From: CAIYRG01 sp964446945
GTDB lineage: Bacteria; Pseudomonadota; Alphaproteobacteria; Micropepsales; Micropepsaceae
DNA length: 64,000 nt
Reading direction: 5' to 3'
NCBI GenBank assembly: GCA_964446945.1
Contig: CAYUQO010000002.1
Coordinates: forward strand, 248,001 to 312,000
The translations under genes were made by a program, and so were the position numbers. Under the pieces are notes generated by a model. It saw nothing but the letters and a program-made list of their open reading frames with translations, was not told where the DNA came from and made no database searches. Positions within the stretch are counted from its first letter, which is position 1. Each line of letters opens with the position of its first letter. Shown here piece by piece: positions 8,905-17,436 of this stretch.

Positions 8905-9004
8905 CGGACCGGGCAACAAAGATGCGGTGCTACATCTGGTGCGGACTGTCTCTTTTCTGGAAAGCAATGCTATCGTCAGTATTGGCCTTAATGGGTTGGC
9001 GCGC

Positions 9005-10516
9005 ATGAGCAATTTTTCGGACGTATCGAAACTGCCGGCAGATACCGGCCTGTCCAGGCTGGGTGCCAGGAATAGCTGGCGAGCGCTGCTTCCGGTTGCC
9101 GTTACGATTGTATTGGCGCTGGCCCCCGCTCCGACAGGATTGGCCCAGCATGCCTGGTATTATTTCGCCATCTTCGCCGGCGTGATTATCGCGCTCATAT
9201 CAGAGCCCCTGCCTGGCGGCGCCATGGGCCTGATTGGGGTCACCATTGTCACGCTGCTCGCGCCGTTTGTGCTGTATGGACCGGCCGAATTGGCGAAGCC
9301 TGGCTTCAACGCCGCTGATGCCGCGCTGACCTGGGCACTGTCGGGTTTTTCCAACGCGACGGTATGGTTGATTTTTGCCGCCTTCCTGTTCGCACTCGCC
9401 TATGAAAAAACCGGTCTCGGCAGGCGCATCGCTTTGACGCTGGTGAAGCTGATGGGGCACCGAACGCTCACGCTTGGCTATGCGATTGTCCTGGCCGACA
9501 CGGTTCTTGCGCCGGTGACCCCGTCGATTACCGCGCGCAGCGGCGGAATGATCTATCCGATCATTCGCAATGTACCGGTCCTGTACGACTCGAAGCCGAA
9601 CGATCCATCGGCGCGCAAACTCGGCTCCTACATCATGTGGGTCGCGATGTCCGCAGCCATGGTCTCCAGTTCACTGTTCCTGACCGGGCTTGCTCCCAAT
9701 CTGCTTGCGCTTGCGATCGTCAAGCGCACCGCCAATATCGACATCAGCTGGCTTGCCTGGTTCGCCGCATTCGCACCAGTTGGAATTTTGCTTCTGGTTG
9801 CGGTGCCCTTGCTCACTTACTGGCTCTATTCCCCGGGAATCAAAAAAAGCGAGGAGGTGCCAAAATGGGCGGGGCGTGAACTTGCCCAAATGGGTGCGAT
9901 GAGCGCACACGAAATCATCGTGGCCGTTCTTGTGGCGATCGCACTCGCGCTCTGGATATTCGGCGCGCGTTACGTGAACGCGACGACCGTCGCACTCTTT
10001 GTCGTGGCGGCCATGCTGGTCACCAAAATCTTTAGCTGGAACGACATTCTGCACAACCGGTCGGCGTGGAACACTCTGGTCTGGTTCGCAACGCTGGTCA
10101 CGCTCGCGGACGGGCTGAGTAAAGTCGGTTTCGTGAAGTGGTTCGCCGAAACTTTTGCCGGTGAGCTCGCGGGCGCCTCGCCGATGGTCGCAATGGCGAT
10201 CCTGATCGCCCTGTTTTTCTTCTCGCACTATATGTTTGCCAGCGTCACTGCGCACACCACCGCGCTGCTGCCGGTGATGCTCGCGGCGGGCGCGAAGATC
10301 CCGGGAATCCCGGTCTATCAGTATGCGCTGCTGCTCTGCCTGACCATCGGCATCATGGGCGTCGTCTCACCATACGGAGCGGGCCCAAGTCCAATCTATT
10401 ATGGCAGCGGTTATTTGCCGGCGCGCGATTACTGGAAATTGGGCGGGATTTTCGGCCTGATCTTTTTCGCGGTGTTCCTGGCCGTCGGCGTACCCTGGGT
10501 GCTGTCTATCGGCTGA
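9005..10516 (+). CDS. DASS (SLC13)-family anion transporter
   Basis: A 503-residue polytopic inner-membrane protein with about 12 hydrophobic segments and the divalent-anion:sodium symporter/CitT-like layout. Family features include the paired hairpin regions with Ser/Thr/Pro turns (VLAPVTPSITARSGGMIYP in the first half; SVTAHTTALLPVM and GVVSPYGAGPSPIYYGSGY in the second). Likely substrates are di- or tricarboxylates or sulfate-like anions, which cannot be settled here. ATG 9005 starts a plausible N-terminus; the frame stays open back to 8315, but that part is the shadow of the sigma-factor gene. It is divergent from the ECF operon and converges directly with the enolase gene (stops abut at 10516/10517). 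Confidence 0.92.
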   Translation: MSNFSDVSKLPADTGLSRLGARNSWRALLPVAVTIVLALAPAPTGLAQHAWYYFAIFAGVIIALISEPLPGGAMGLIGVTIVTLLAPFVLYGPAELAKPGFNAADAALTWALSGFSNATVWLIFAAFLFALAYEKTGLGRRIALTLVKLMGHRTLTLGYAIVLADTVLAPVTPSITARSGGMIYPIIRNVPVLYDSKPNDPSARKLGSYIMWVAMSAAMVSSSLFLTGLAPNLLALAIVKRTANIDISWLAWFAAFAPVGILLLVAVPLLTYWLYSPGIKKSEEVPKWAGRELAQMGAMSAHEIIVAVLVAIALALWIFGARYVNATTVALFVVAAMLVTKIFSWNDILHNRSAWNTLVWFATLVTLADGLSKVGFVKWFAETFAGELAGASPMVAMAILIALFFFSHYMFASVTAHTTALLPVMLAAGAKIPGIPVYQYALLLCLTIGIMGVVSPYGAGPSPIYYGSGYLPARDYWKLGGIFGLIFFAVFLAVGVPWVLSIG

Positions 10517-11629
10517 TCAGGTCATCCGAAGTCGTTGGACAGACTGTACATCCCATTCGAGGCCCGAACCCGGCCGGGCGGGAACAATCGCCATGCCGTC
10601 CACGATCTTGAGCGGCTCCTGCACGAATGCATCCGCCCAATCGACATATTCCAGCCAATCAGCCGTTGGCGTTGCAGCGAGCAGATGTGCGCTGACTTCG
10701 GGAAACAGGTGCGACGACATCGGAATTTTTTGCGCCGCAGCCAGGCCGGCCGCATTCATCCAACCCGTCACGCCGCCAATGCGCGCGAGATCGGGCATGA
10801 CAAATTGACAGGCGCGGGCCCGCAATGCGGCCGCCATCGCCTCGACACCGTTGAAGTTCTCACCAAGCTGCAACGGAATTCCGCTTGCCGCGGCAATCCG
10901 GGCATTCCCTTCCAGATCATCGTGACGAATCGGCTCCTCGAGCCACATCACTCCTGCCGAAGCCAGCGCTGATGCGCGCCGCATCGCATCGTCAAGAGTT
11001 AGCATCTGATTGTAATCAACCATGATTTCGATGCCGGTCCCGATGCGCTCGCGGACCGCTTTCAACGCCGTCAAATCTTCGGCGAGCGCCGGATAGCCGA
11101 GTCGCAATTTGACGGCTTTGAAGCCGCCCTCCGTCAGACGTTGCGCCTCATCGGCAAGCGCAGAAGGCGCCATCAATCCCAGCCCGCAGGAATTATAAGC
11201 GCGGACCGGACGTGGCTCATGGCCCAGCATGGATGCGAGCGGCTTCCGCGCGGCCCTGGCGAGTGCGTCCCACATGGCCGCATCAAGGCCGGACAGCGCC
11301 ATTCTCACCGTGCCGGTGACACCGAGCAGCGTAAAGCTGCGCGCCAGTTTCGCCGCGATCTCCGCAGGCCGCAGCTTTTCGCCCTTGATGAGCACGACGG
11401 CATCTTCAAGCAGCAATGCAATCGCCCGCGCGCCGGCGAGCCGGTAGCTGAACAAGTAAGTGCGGCCGGTGACCCCTTCTTCGGTCTCGAGATCAATCAA
11501 CAATAATGGCGCTTCGGTCACCCGTGCGGCACTCGTGCCAAGCGCAAATTTCATGGGAACAAGAATGGGCGTCGTGCGCACGGCACGAATTGTCAGCACC
11601 GGAATGCTGCCGCCCAAACCCGCAGTCAT
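10517..11629 (-). CDS. Mandelate racemase-like enolase superfamily enzyme
   Basis: A 370-residue enzyme of the mandelate racemase/muconate lactonising group, in general proton abstraction alpha to a carboxylate. From the second half onward it resembles mandelate racemase closely: GYPAL, IMVDYNQ, EEP, GEN, MPDLARIGGVTGW, MSSHLFPEVSAHLLAATPTA. Metal ligands Asp205, Glu231 and Glu257 are present, as are the general-acid/base His307 with Asp280 and the Glu327 equivalent. The usual KxK base motif reads KLR (Lys174-x-Arg176), so Arg replaces the catalytic lysine corresponding to Lys166 of the Pseudomonas enzyme. It overlaps the upstream ketopantoate-reductase-like gene by 4 bases. Substrate unknown. 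Confidence 0.9.
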   Translation of the reverse strand: MTAGLGGSIPVLTIRAVRTTPILVPMKFALGTSAARVTEAPLLLIDLETEEGVTGRTYLFSYRLAGARAIALLLEDAVVLIKGEKLRPAEIAAKLARSFTLLGVTGTVRMALSGLDAAMWDALARAARKPLASMLGHEPRPVRAYNSCGLGLMAPSALADEAQRLTEGGFKAVKLRLGYPALAEDLTALKAVRERIGTGIEIMVDYNQMLTLDDAMRRASALASAGVMWLEEPIRHDDLEGNARIAAASGIPLQLGENFNGVEAMAAALRARACQFVMPDLARIGGVTGWMNAAGLAAAQKIPMSSHLFPEVSAHLLAATPTADWLEYVDWADAFVQEPLKIVDGMAIVPARPGSGLEWDVQSVQRLRMT

Positions 11630-12546
11630 TTCGAGACACCGCTCGCGTGCAGAGCGAGAATATCGGCAATGGCGCGGTTAAGCGGTGCGGGTACACCTAC
11701 CGCATTGCCCAATTCCACCACCCCTCCCGACAGCCACCTCACCTCGAGCCGGTTTCCGTGGTCGAGATCATGATGCATGGATGAGGTCATGTCGTAAGCG
11801 ACATTGTCGACAAGCGCGAGGCGCTGTTCGGCGTAATCGGCAGGCAGGTCGATTCCATGTGCGCGGCCCACGGCAACGACTTCGCGCATCACATCGCGCA
11901 GGAAAGCGCGGGTCTGGGGATTCTCGCGGATCGGTCCGATGGTTTTGCGTATGGTGCTCGTGGTGCCTGACAGGCCGACAAGGAAAACAAATTTCTGCCA
12001 GATCTCGCGCTGGATGTGCGGCGTGAATTCCGCGGCGATTCCGCCTTTCACGCAGGCGGCCAGCAATCGCTGGCCGCGCGCGGAAGTCTTTCCGTCGAAT
12101 TCGCCGAACAGAAGGCGTTGCATCGGCCCGGTCTGCCGGATCACGCCCGGACGATCAATCGCGGTACCCATATAGGCGACGCCGCCCATGATGCGTGAAT
12201 CGCCAAATGCCTCGCGGAGGTAGAGGTCCTTCAACACGCCGTTCTGGAACGAGATCACGCAGGTGTCCGGGCCAACGATCGGTCTGATCTGTTCGATGGC
12301 CCCTGCCGTGTCCCATAGCTTGACGCCAACCAGGATAAAATCTGCGACGCCGATCGAAGATGGATCATCGGTGGCTTGCACCTTCGGCACATGAAGCGGC
12401 GCCGGCCCTTCGATGCTCAGGCCCTGCGTGCGCATCACTTCCAGATGCGCTCCGCGCGCGACGAAATGAATATCTTCTCCAACCGCGGCAAGCTTGGCGC
12501 CAAAAAAACCGCCGACACCGCCCGAACCCATCATCACAATCTTCAT
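11626..12546 (-). CDS. Ketopantoate reductase family protein (PanE/ApbA-like)
   Basis: A 306-residue NAD(P)-dependent 2-oxoacid reductase. The Rossmann motif GSGGVGGFFGAKLA is at the extreme N-terminus, followed by the family landmarks VKLWDT, SFQNGV and the C-terminal helical substrate domain (KFVFLVGLSG; ALVDNVAYDMTSSMHHDL; RLEVRWLSGGVV). ATG 12546 starts right before the nucleotide-binding strand; ATG 12558 is possible. Overlap with the enolase gene (ATGA) suggests a shared catabolic task rather than pantothenate synthesis; several PanE homologues act on other 2-oxoacids. That last point is inference. Confidence 0.88.
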   Translation of the reverse strand: MKIVMMGSGGVGGFFGAKLAAVGEDIHFVARGAHLEVMRTQGLSIEGPAPLHVPKVQATDDPSSIGVADFILVGVKLWDTAGAIEQIRPIVGPDTCVISFQNGVLKDLYLREAFGDSRIMGGVAYMGTAIDRPGVIRQTGPMQRLLFGEFDGKTSARGQRLLAACVKGGIAAEFTPHIQREIWQKFVFLVGLSGTTSTIRKTIGPIRENPQTRAFLRDVMREVVAVGRAHGIDLPADYAEQRLALVDNVAYDMTSSMHHDLDHGNRLEVRWLSGGVVELGNAVGVPAPLNRAIADILALHASGVSK

Positions 12547-12708
12547 TTGCAAACCCATCAAAAAATTTTCAGCGAATGTCGATTTCGGTGAGGCGCCCAC
12601 GACTAAGGAGTGAGACGCGGCCGGCGGCGTTCTTCAGCCGACCGCGCTTTTCGCCCATGCGAAGATTTGTTTTACTCAACCGCAGACAAAGGGAAAGGAT
12701 AAATCGCC

Positions 12709-13152
12709 ATGCCCTACACGATCCGCCTGCACCGCGTTCTCGCGACCACACCGGAGAAGATTTATCGGGCATTTCTGGAGCCCGATGCGCTCGCGAAATG
12801 GATGCCGCCCGATGGATTCGTCTGCACTGTCCATAAGCTCGAACCAAAGGTCGGTGGCGCATACAAGATGTCCTTCCGGAACTTCACTAATGGCCAGAGT
12901 CATTCCTTCGGTGGCGAATATGTCGAACTCGTGCCGAATGAGCGCCTGCGCTACTCCGACAAATTCGACGATCCGAATCTTCCCGGCCGCATCCAGGTGA
13001 CGGTGACGATTCGAAAAGCGCAAATCGGGACGGAGTTGAACATCGTGCAGGAAGGTCTGCCGGACGTCATCCCGCAGGAAGCCTGTTATCTCGGCTGGCA
13101 GCAGTCTCTGCAGAATCTCGCCAAACTGGTTGAGCCGGACATCAACCAGTAG
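12709..13152 (+). CDS. SRPBCC/AHSA1-family START-like protein
   Basis: A 147-residue single-domain protein of the Bet v1/START-like fold (activator of Hsp90 ATPase homologue 1 type). Typical features are the N-terminal strand and helix HRVLATTPEKIYRAFLEPDALAKWM, then GGAYKMSFRNF, SFGGEYVEL, ERLRYSDKF and the C-terminal helix GWQQSLQNLAKLVE. The ligand is unknown. AAAGGA precedes the ATG. It is a stand-alone gene between two minus-strand transcripts; the 160 bases upstream show no other gene. Confidence 0.85.
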   Translation: MPYTIRLHRVLATTPEKIYRAFLEPDALAKWMPPDGFVCTVHKLEPKVGGAYKMSFRNFTNGQSHSFGGEYVELVPNERLRYSDKFDDPNLPGRIQVTVTIRKAQIGTELNIVQEGLPDVIPQEACYLGWQQSLQNLAKLVEPDINQ

Positions 13153-13167
13153 CTGTCCGCGCGGTTC

Positions 13168-13716
13168 TTACGGGCGGTGCCGAATCTCGACCTTCGCCAC
13201 CGCCAGGCGGTGATACAGATTTCGGCGCCGGACCAGCGGCCACCAGTCGTAGAGAAATGTTTCGATGGGTTTCCAATTGGCGACCCAGCCGAGAATGATC
13301 AGGCTTTGCTGGATGAACTGGCCAAAGGAGGTATTGCCAATTTTCTGGACGGCAAACTGGGCCGCGATAAGGCATAGGGCAAGCACCGTCAGTCCAATCA
13401 AGAGAGCCCTTCGGCCGACCCGGAACAGCTCGTTCAGGTCGCGCGAGATCATGCCGGCCCGGTACTCGAAATAGCGGTTAAGCGCGGTGCCGACGAGTTT
13501 CGATTCCTGCTCGGCGGCCTGTCCGCCGGTGACATGCACGATCAGCTCTATGGGCTGGTCGTGCGGCAATTCGCGAGCCCAGCCGACGATATATTCTTCC
13601 GCGTCGCTGTCGAGATCGCGTTCAGGAAATGGAAACGGATCGAGCGTGTCGAAAAGCTGCGAGATATTCTCGACCCGCACCTCTATCGGCGTCACCGGCG
13701 GCTTATGACCGGCCAT
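13168..13716 (-). CDS. Conserved membrane protein of unknown function
   Basis: 182 residues. The N-terminal half (1-95) is soluble and acidic with PIEVRVENISQLFDTLDPFPF. It is followed by two hydrophobic segments at about 104-124 and 134-148 and a short basic C-terminus (LVRRRNLYHRLAVAKVEIRHR). The pattern of a small cytoplasmic domain plus two helices recurs in uncharacterised alphaproteobacterial proteins, but no domain with a known role was recognised. It ends 15 bases from the SRPBCC gene in convergent orientation. Confidence 0.7.
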   Translation of the reverse strand: MAGHKPPVTPIEVRVENISQLFDTLDPFPFPERDLDSDAEEYIVGWARELPHDQPIELIVHVTGGQAAEQESKLVGTALNRYFEYRAGMISRDLNELFRVGRRALLIGLTVLALCLIAAQFAVQKIGNTSFGQFIQQSLIILGWVANWKPIETFLYDWWPLVRRRNLYHRLAVAKVEIRHRP

Positions 13717-13778
13717 ATGGTAAGTACCCGCCTTTTGCGAATGGAGTAAAATACTACAGGCTCAAAAGGGGCAGTGCC

Positions 13779-14642
13779 ATGCAGACCAGTATCTCCCGCC
13801 GGGACGTTCTGCATACCGGGACGGCAAGCGCAGCAACATTCGGCCTCGCCGCTCTCGATGCGATACCGGCGCGAGCGCAGGCCGGCGCTCAAAGGGCGCC
13901 GGATGACCTGTTCTATCGCGATGACTGGTTCGGCGAGCCGTGGCGCAATCCGGAAGCCGCGGTTCTCATCCACGGCAATGATGAGTCCAGCATTGTCTGG
14001 TACGGATGGATGCCGCGCATGGGGCGCCAGTTTCGCGTGCTTCGGCCCGATCTGCCGGGGTTCGGCCGCAGCAGAGTACCGCCGGGATTTGAATGGTCGC
14101 TGCCGAATCTCGCAACGTTCATCGTCCGTGTACTGAACAAAGCCAGGGTGGACAAGGCGCATATTGTCGGCGCCAAGACCGGAGGTGCGATCGCCATGCA
14201 GTTTGCCGCTGACTTTCCGCAGCGCACACTGACGCTGTCGGTCGCCAGCGGTCCTGCTTCCGTGATTCAGATTTCCAATCCGTCGCCCATTTCGCAACGC
14301 GACCGGCTTGGTTCGCATGCGTCGAAAGAAATGATCGATTACTGGAACACGATGTTCGCCAACGCGCCGGAGGCGGGCAAAAAGGGATTGGATCTCGTGC
14401 TGTCGAAATTCGATCTCGCGCGCGACGGCGTGCTGCAGCGCATTCGTGCTCCGGCGCTGATCATCACCGCCGACAAAAGCGCACTGCAATCGGTTGAAAA
14501 GGTGCGCCAGTATCAGCGGCTGATTCCAAATTCGCGGCTGGTCGTAATCGACAGCGACGCCTACCACATAGCCGCGGCGAATGCGGACGAATGCGTTTCA
14601 AACGTGCTCGCCTTTATCCGGGACGCCGCACAAAAGACCTGA
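13779..14642 (+). CDS. Tat-exported alpha/beta-hydrolase-fold protein with Lys at the nucleophile position
   Basis: 287 residues. The N-terminus has a twin-arginine signal (ISRRDVLHTG, ARAQ about 31-34). The fold motifs are all present: oxyanion-hole HG (65-66), LRPDLPGFGRS (88-98), nucleophile elbow, acid Asp232 (ITADKS) and His263. The elbow reads GAKTGG (131-136), so the catalytic Ser of GxSxG is Lys133; the codon is a clear AAG. A standard serine hydrolase mechanism is therefore not possible. The protein may be non-catalytic or use another chemistry. AAGGGG lies 7 bases before ATG 13779; the upstream open frame is only an antisense shadow. Confidence 0.88.
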   Translation: MQTSISRRDVLHTGTASAATFGLAALDAIPARAQAGAQRAPDDLFYRDDWFGEPWRNPEAAVLIHGNDESSIVWYGWMPRMGRQFRVLRPDLPGFGRSRVPPGFEWSLPNLATFIVRVLNKARVDKAHIVGAKTGGAIAMQFAADFPQRTLTLSVASGPASVIQISNPSPISQRDRLGSHASKEMIDYWNTMFANAPEAGKKGLDLVLSKFDLARDGVLQRIRAPALIITADKSALQSVEKVRQYQRLIPNSRLVVIDSDAYHIAAANADECVSNVLAFIRDAAQKT

Positions 14643-14648
14643 GTCTAA

Positions 14649-15722
14649 TCAGACGCTGCCGCCCTCGATGGTGCAGCCATCGGCGCGCCAGCGCAGCATG
14701 CCGCCCGCGAGATTTGCCACCTCGGTGAATCCGGCTTTACGGAGAATCGTGATCGCCTGCGCTGAACGGCTCCCGGCGCGGCAGACCGCAACAATCGGCC
14801 GATCTTTCGCCAGCTCGCCCGAACGCGCCGAGAGTTCGCCGAGCGGAATCAGAATGGCGCCCGGAATATGGCCGAGCGGGCCTGTGAACTCGTTCGGCTC
14901 GCGTACGTCGAGGACTTGCACCGGCCGCTGATATTCCTCGAGGACGCGCGGCTGAATTTCCCAGATACCTGCAAAAGTGAAGGACAGCGGCGCCCAATTG
15001 GGATCGGGAGAATCCTGTGGTTCGCCCGCAGGCCGGCCACATTTGAGATTGGCCGGCACGGCAATGTCCATCTTCCCCGGATACGGAAGGTGCAGATTTG
15101 TCATGTGTCCGATGAAATCCGCTGCATCAACATCGCCGCCAAGCCGGGGATTGAACCGCTTTTCCTCGGCAACCGATGTCACGGTGAGACCGCGATAATC
15201 ATGCGCCGGATAAAGCAGGCACGTGTCGGGCAGCGTAAAAATCTGCTCGCGCACCGAATTGTACATTGTCGCCGCGTTGCCGCCCTGGAAATCGGTCCGC
15301 CCTGTGCCGCGGATGAGGAGACAGTCGCCGGTGAATGCCATCGTCTGATCGTCAAGGACATAAGTGAGGCAGCCGCGCGTGTGGCCCGGAGTCGCGCGGA
15401 CGTCCAACCGGCGCCCGCCGAACGCGACAGTATCCCCGGGCCCGAGCCATCGATCGGCGCCTTCGGCGCCACTCGCACGGGCAAGCGCAATCTGCGCACC
15501 CAGCCGGTGCTTCAGCAACCAGGCTGCCGTGATGTGATCCGCATGAACATGCGTATCCAATGTCCATCGAAGCTTGATTCCAAGCTCGCCAATGAGTGCC
15601 GCATCGCGCCGCGCCTGCTCGAAGACGGGATCGATGATCACCCCTTCACGCGTCGCGCCATTGGCGAGCAAATACGTGTAGGTCGAGGACTGACTGTCGA
15701 ACAATTGCCTAAATATAAGCAT
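14649..15722 (-). CDS. Persulfide dioxygenase-rhodanese fusion (ETHE1-like MBL + rhodanese)
   Basis: 357 residues with two domains. The N-terminal metallo-beta-lactamase fold (1-225) has the ETHE1-type iron site: His58, His60, Asp62 and His63 in THVHADH, His114 in PGHTRG, Asp133 in FTGDCLLIRGTGRTDFQGG and His174 in YPAHDY. The C-terminal rhodanese domain (about 262-357) has the loop VCRAGSRS with the persulfide-carrying Cys314. Such fusions pair sulfane-sulfur oxidation (glutathione persulfide to sulfite) with sulfur transfer. The start is ATG 15722 with GAGGG 6 bases upstream, not the TTG just before it. It converges with the alpha/beta-hydrolase gene. Confidence 0.93.
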   Translation of the reverse strand: MLIFRQLFDSQSSTYTYLLANGATREGVIIDPVFEQARRDAALIGELGIKLRWTLDTHVHADHITAAWLLKHRLGAQIALARASGAEGADRWLGPGDTVAFGGRRLDVRATPGHTRGCLTYVLDDQTMAFTGDCLLIRGTGRTDFQGGNAATMYNSVREQIFTLPDTCLLYPAHDYRGLTVTSVAEEKRFNPRLGGDVDAADFIGHMTNLHLPYPGKMDIAVPANLKCGRPAGEPQDSPDPNWAPLSFTFAGIWEIQPRVLEEYQRPVQVLDVREPNEFTGPLGHIPGAILIPLGELSARSGELAKDRPIVAVCRAGSRSAQAITILRKAGFTEVANLAGGMLRWRADGCTIEGGSV

Positions 15723-15737
15723 CAAATCCCTCGCACT

Positions 15738-15773
15738 GGAGCATGCTCCAATTAACGTAATCGGATCATGCTC
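15738..15773. repeat. Imperfect palindrome, GAGCATGNTCC type
   Basis: An inverted repeat with arms GGAGCATGCTCCAATTA and TAATCGGATCATGCTC (two mismatches over 16 bases) and a 3-base loop ACG. This GAGCATGATCC-type palindrome is widely scattered in Hyphomicrobiales intergenic DNA. Here it lies 16 bases upstream of the persulfide dioxygenase start. The rest of the 200-base gap to the next gene shows nothing else recognisable. Confidence 0.6.
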
Positions 15774-15923
15774 TGGATTCTTTGATATCGCGCAATCTTC
15801 CGGCGAGCCGCCTGCGCTGAAGGCTTCGGCGGATTGCGCTTCGAGGAATGATTTGAAGACGATGAACTGTGCGAAGCAATCCCTGAACCGCTATAATTGC
15901 GCGGTCAGTTGAGGAGGGTACCC

Positions 15924-16409
15924 ATGAGAGTCAGATCGGCGATCGCCGCGGTAACAATTTTTACAGCTCTTTCAGGCGCCGCGTTGCATGTTTCATTGGC
16001 CAGAGCAGCCGACGCCGACACGTCTGCGATGCCCGCGACACCTGACGATCAGGTGGCGACGGAAGCCTTGAACAGCGTTATCGCCGACTGCAACCGGTCT
16101 GAAACTGATCGCTTCAAGGCGCAGGAAGTCAAATTCGAGCAGGCGAAGCAGCAGAACGACACGGTTATCAAGCAGTACCGCGAACAAAACGACACTTTGC
16201 AGAAGCAATATGACGTGCTCCGGACCAACTACACGACGCTGGCAAAGCAGACGGATGAGCTGAGGAGCCAGAACGAAGATCTGCAGCAGAAATATCAGGA
16301 CATGCAGCAGAAGCTTCAGGACGCGCAGCAAAAATACGATGCCATCGACAAAAAGCTGAACCCGCCGAAAACTCCTGGCCTCGTCGACAAACTGAAAAAC
16401 GTGTTCTAA
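15924..16409 (+). CDS. Exported coiled-coil protein of unknown function
   Basis: 161 residues. A cleavable signal peptide (about 1-29, SLARA) is followed by a 100-residue Gln/Asp/Lys-rich heptad region (about 55-145) such as QYREQNDTLQKQYDVLRTN and QKYQDMQQKLQDAQQKYDAI. This predicts a long parallel coiled coil in the periplasm, perhaps trimeric. A single Cys precedes it (IADCN). AGGAGG lies 7 bases before ATG 15924. No enzymatic domain is visible and the role is unknown. Confidence 0.8.
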   Translation: MRVRSAIAAVTIFTALSGAALHVSLARAADADTSAMPATPDDQVATEALNSVIADCNRSETDRFKAQEVKFEQAKQQNDTVIKQYREQNDTLQKQYDVLRTNYTTLAKQTDELRSQNEDLQQKYQDMQQKLQDAQQKYDAIDKKLNPPKTPGLVDKLKNVF

Positions 16410-16436
16410 AGCCCTAGCGCGGTTTACTGAGATCGA

Positions 16437-16563
16437 ACCGCCTCCCCCTTGAGGGGAGGCACGCAAATTTGCGGTTCAGCGAATTTGCGGGTGGGGGACA
16501 TCTTCGCGATTACCCAACCAGAAAAATGCACCGCATTTTTTTACCTCCCCGCAAGGTGGAGGT
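16437..16563. repeat. Modular double-hairpin repeat, two units in inverted orientation (copy A)
   Basis: Unit 1: conserved hairpin CCTCCCC-loop-GGGGAGG (16441-16459), variable hairpin GCAAATT...AATTTGC (16463-16488), then GGGTGGGGGA. Unit 2, inverted: variable hairpin AAAATGC-acc-GCATTTT (16523-16539), then ACCTCCCC...GGAGGT (16543-16563). It lies between the coiled-coil gene and the convergent exported-protein gene. Confidence 0.75.
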
Positions 16564-16590
16564 AGAGCCAGTTAGTCCTCAGATTGCCTT

Positions 16591-17376
16591 CTAAAAATCC
16601 GCCTTCGTTGCCGTCGGCTCTGCGTAAAGTTTGCCGGTGGCCGCATCGATATTGTTTTCGGCGCAGGACACTTCGAGCCAGGGTTCATCATCTTTGTAGT
16701 AACGGACCTGCGCCGACCACGGCGTGGTGAAGGCGCCGGGATCGTCCACCTGCACGGTAACATCGAGATTATCCGCATCGCGCCGGTGATAGCGTTCGAC
16801 GACGTGCAATTTTTCCGTATGCGGCGTCGCGAAATTGTCGGTCCAGGTCTTTGCATTCAGACCGACGGTGTCGACGACAAGCGTGTCGCCTTCATAATGC
16901 GCCACTGAGTCGCCAAACCAGCTTGGCTTGAGATTTGTGGGATGGGTGCCGTTCAGCCGCGCGATACGCGGCTGACCGTGGCGCTCATACAAAAAGACGA
17001 TCTGTTTTCCGTCGTCGATGATCTGGGCGTGGAAATTCAATTCCAGGATATAGGGCACGCCCATCGGCGAGCACATTTCCTGGGGAGCATTCACCGTCGC
17101 TCCAGCGCGCACGGCGTCAGACTGTTTGCGCACCACCGCCGCGGCCCAGGGCTGCAGGATCGGCGCATTATAGTCGCCGGCCAGGCGATTGACGCGCTGG
17201 CCCGGGACCCGGAGAGTCATTACCGGTCCCGGACCGGATGCAGGCGGACGAAACGGCGTTTCGGCCGCGCCGCCGCGCGTCCACAGTCCGGTGATATCCG
17301 GATGCTGCTGTGCGGAAGCGGATGTGGAGAGGAACGCGACAGCCGCGAGGGCAAATACGCCGCGGGAATGCTTCAT
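16591..17376 (-). CDS. Exported protein of unknown function
   Basis: 261 residues with a clear Sec signal peptide (to about residue 22, ASAQ). The mature protein has a lipocalin-like opening PDITGLW and a conserved C-terminal half (GDTLVVDTVGLN, WTDNFATPHTEKLHVVERYHR), a pattern I recall from uncharacterised secreted proteins of soil Proteobacteria and Acidobacteria. Cysteines (EMCSPMGVPYI, VSCAENN) may form a disulfide. No catalytic motif was recognised. The following minus-strand-oriented gene region upstream is the HbpS-like gene, 60 bases away. Confidence 0.75.
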   Translation of the reverse strand: MKHSRGVFALAAVAFLSTSASAQQHPDITGLWTRGGAAETPFRPPASGPGPVMTLRVPGQRVNRLAGDYNAPILQPWAAAVVRKQSDAVRAGATVNAPQEMCSPMGVPYILELNFHAQIIDDGKQIVFLYERHGQPRIARLNGTHPTNLKPSWFGDSVAHYEGDTLVVDTVGLNAKTWTDNFATPHTEKLHVVERYHRRDADNLDVTVQVDDPGAFTTPWSAQVRYYKDDEPWLEVSCAENNIDAATGKLYAEPTATKADF

Positions 17377-17436
17377 ATGCTTCGCTCCGCAGATGGGCGC
17401 GTCACTCTAGCAGAGCACGCGCGCCGATGCGATTGT

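Noticed and set aside
8315..9004. 230-codon N-terminal extension of the DASS transporter
   Set aside because: It covers the opposite-strand sigma-factor gene and reads as low-complexity shadow sequence; the transporter fold starts after ATG 9005.
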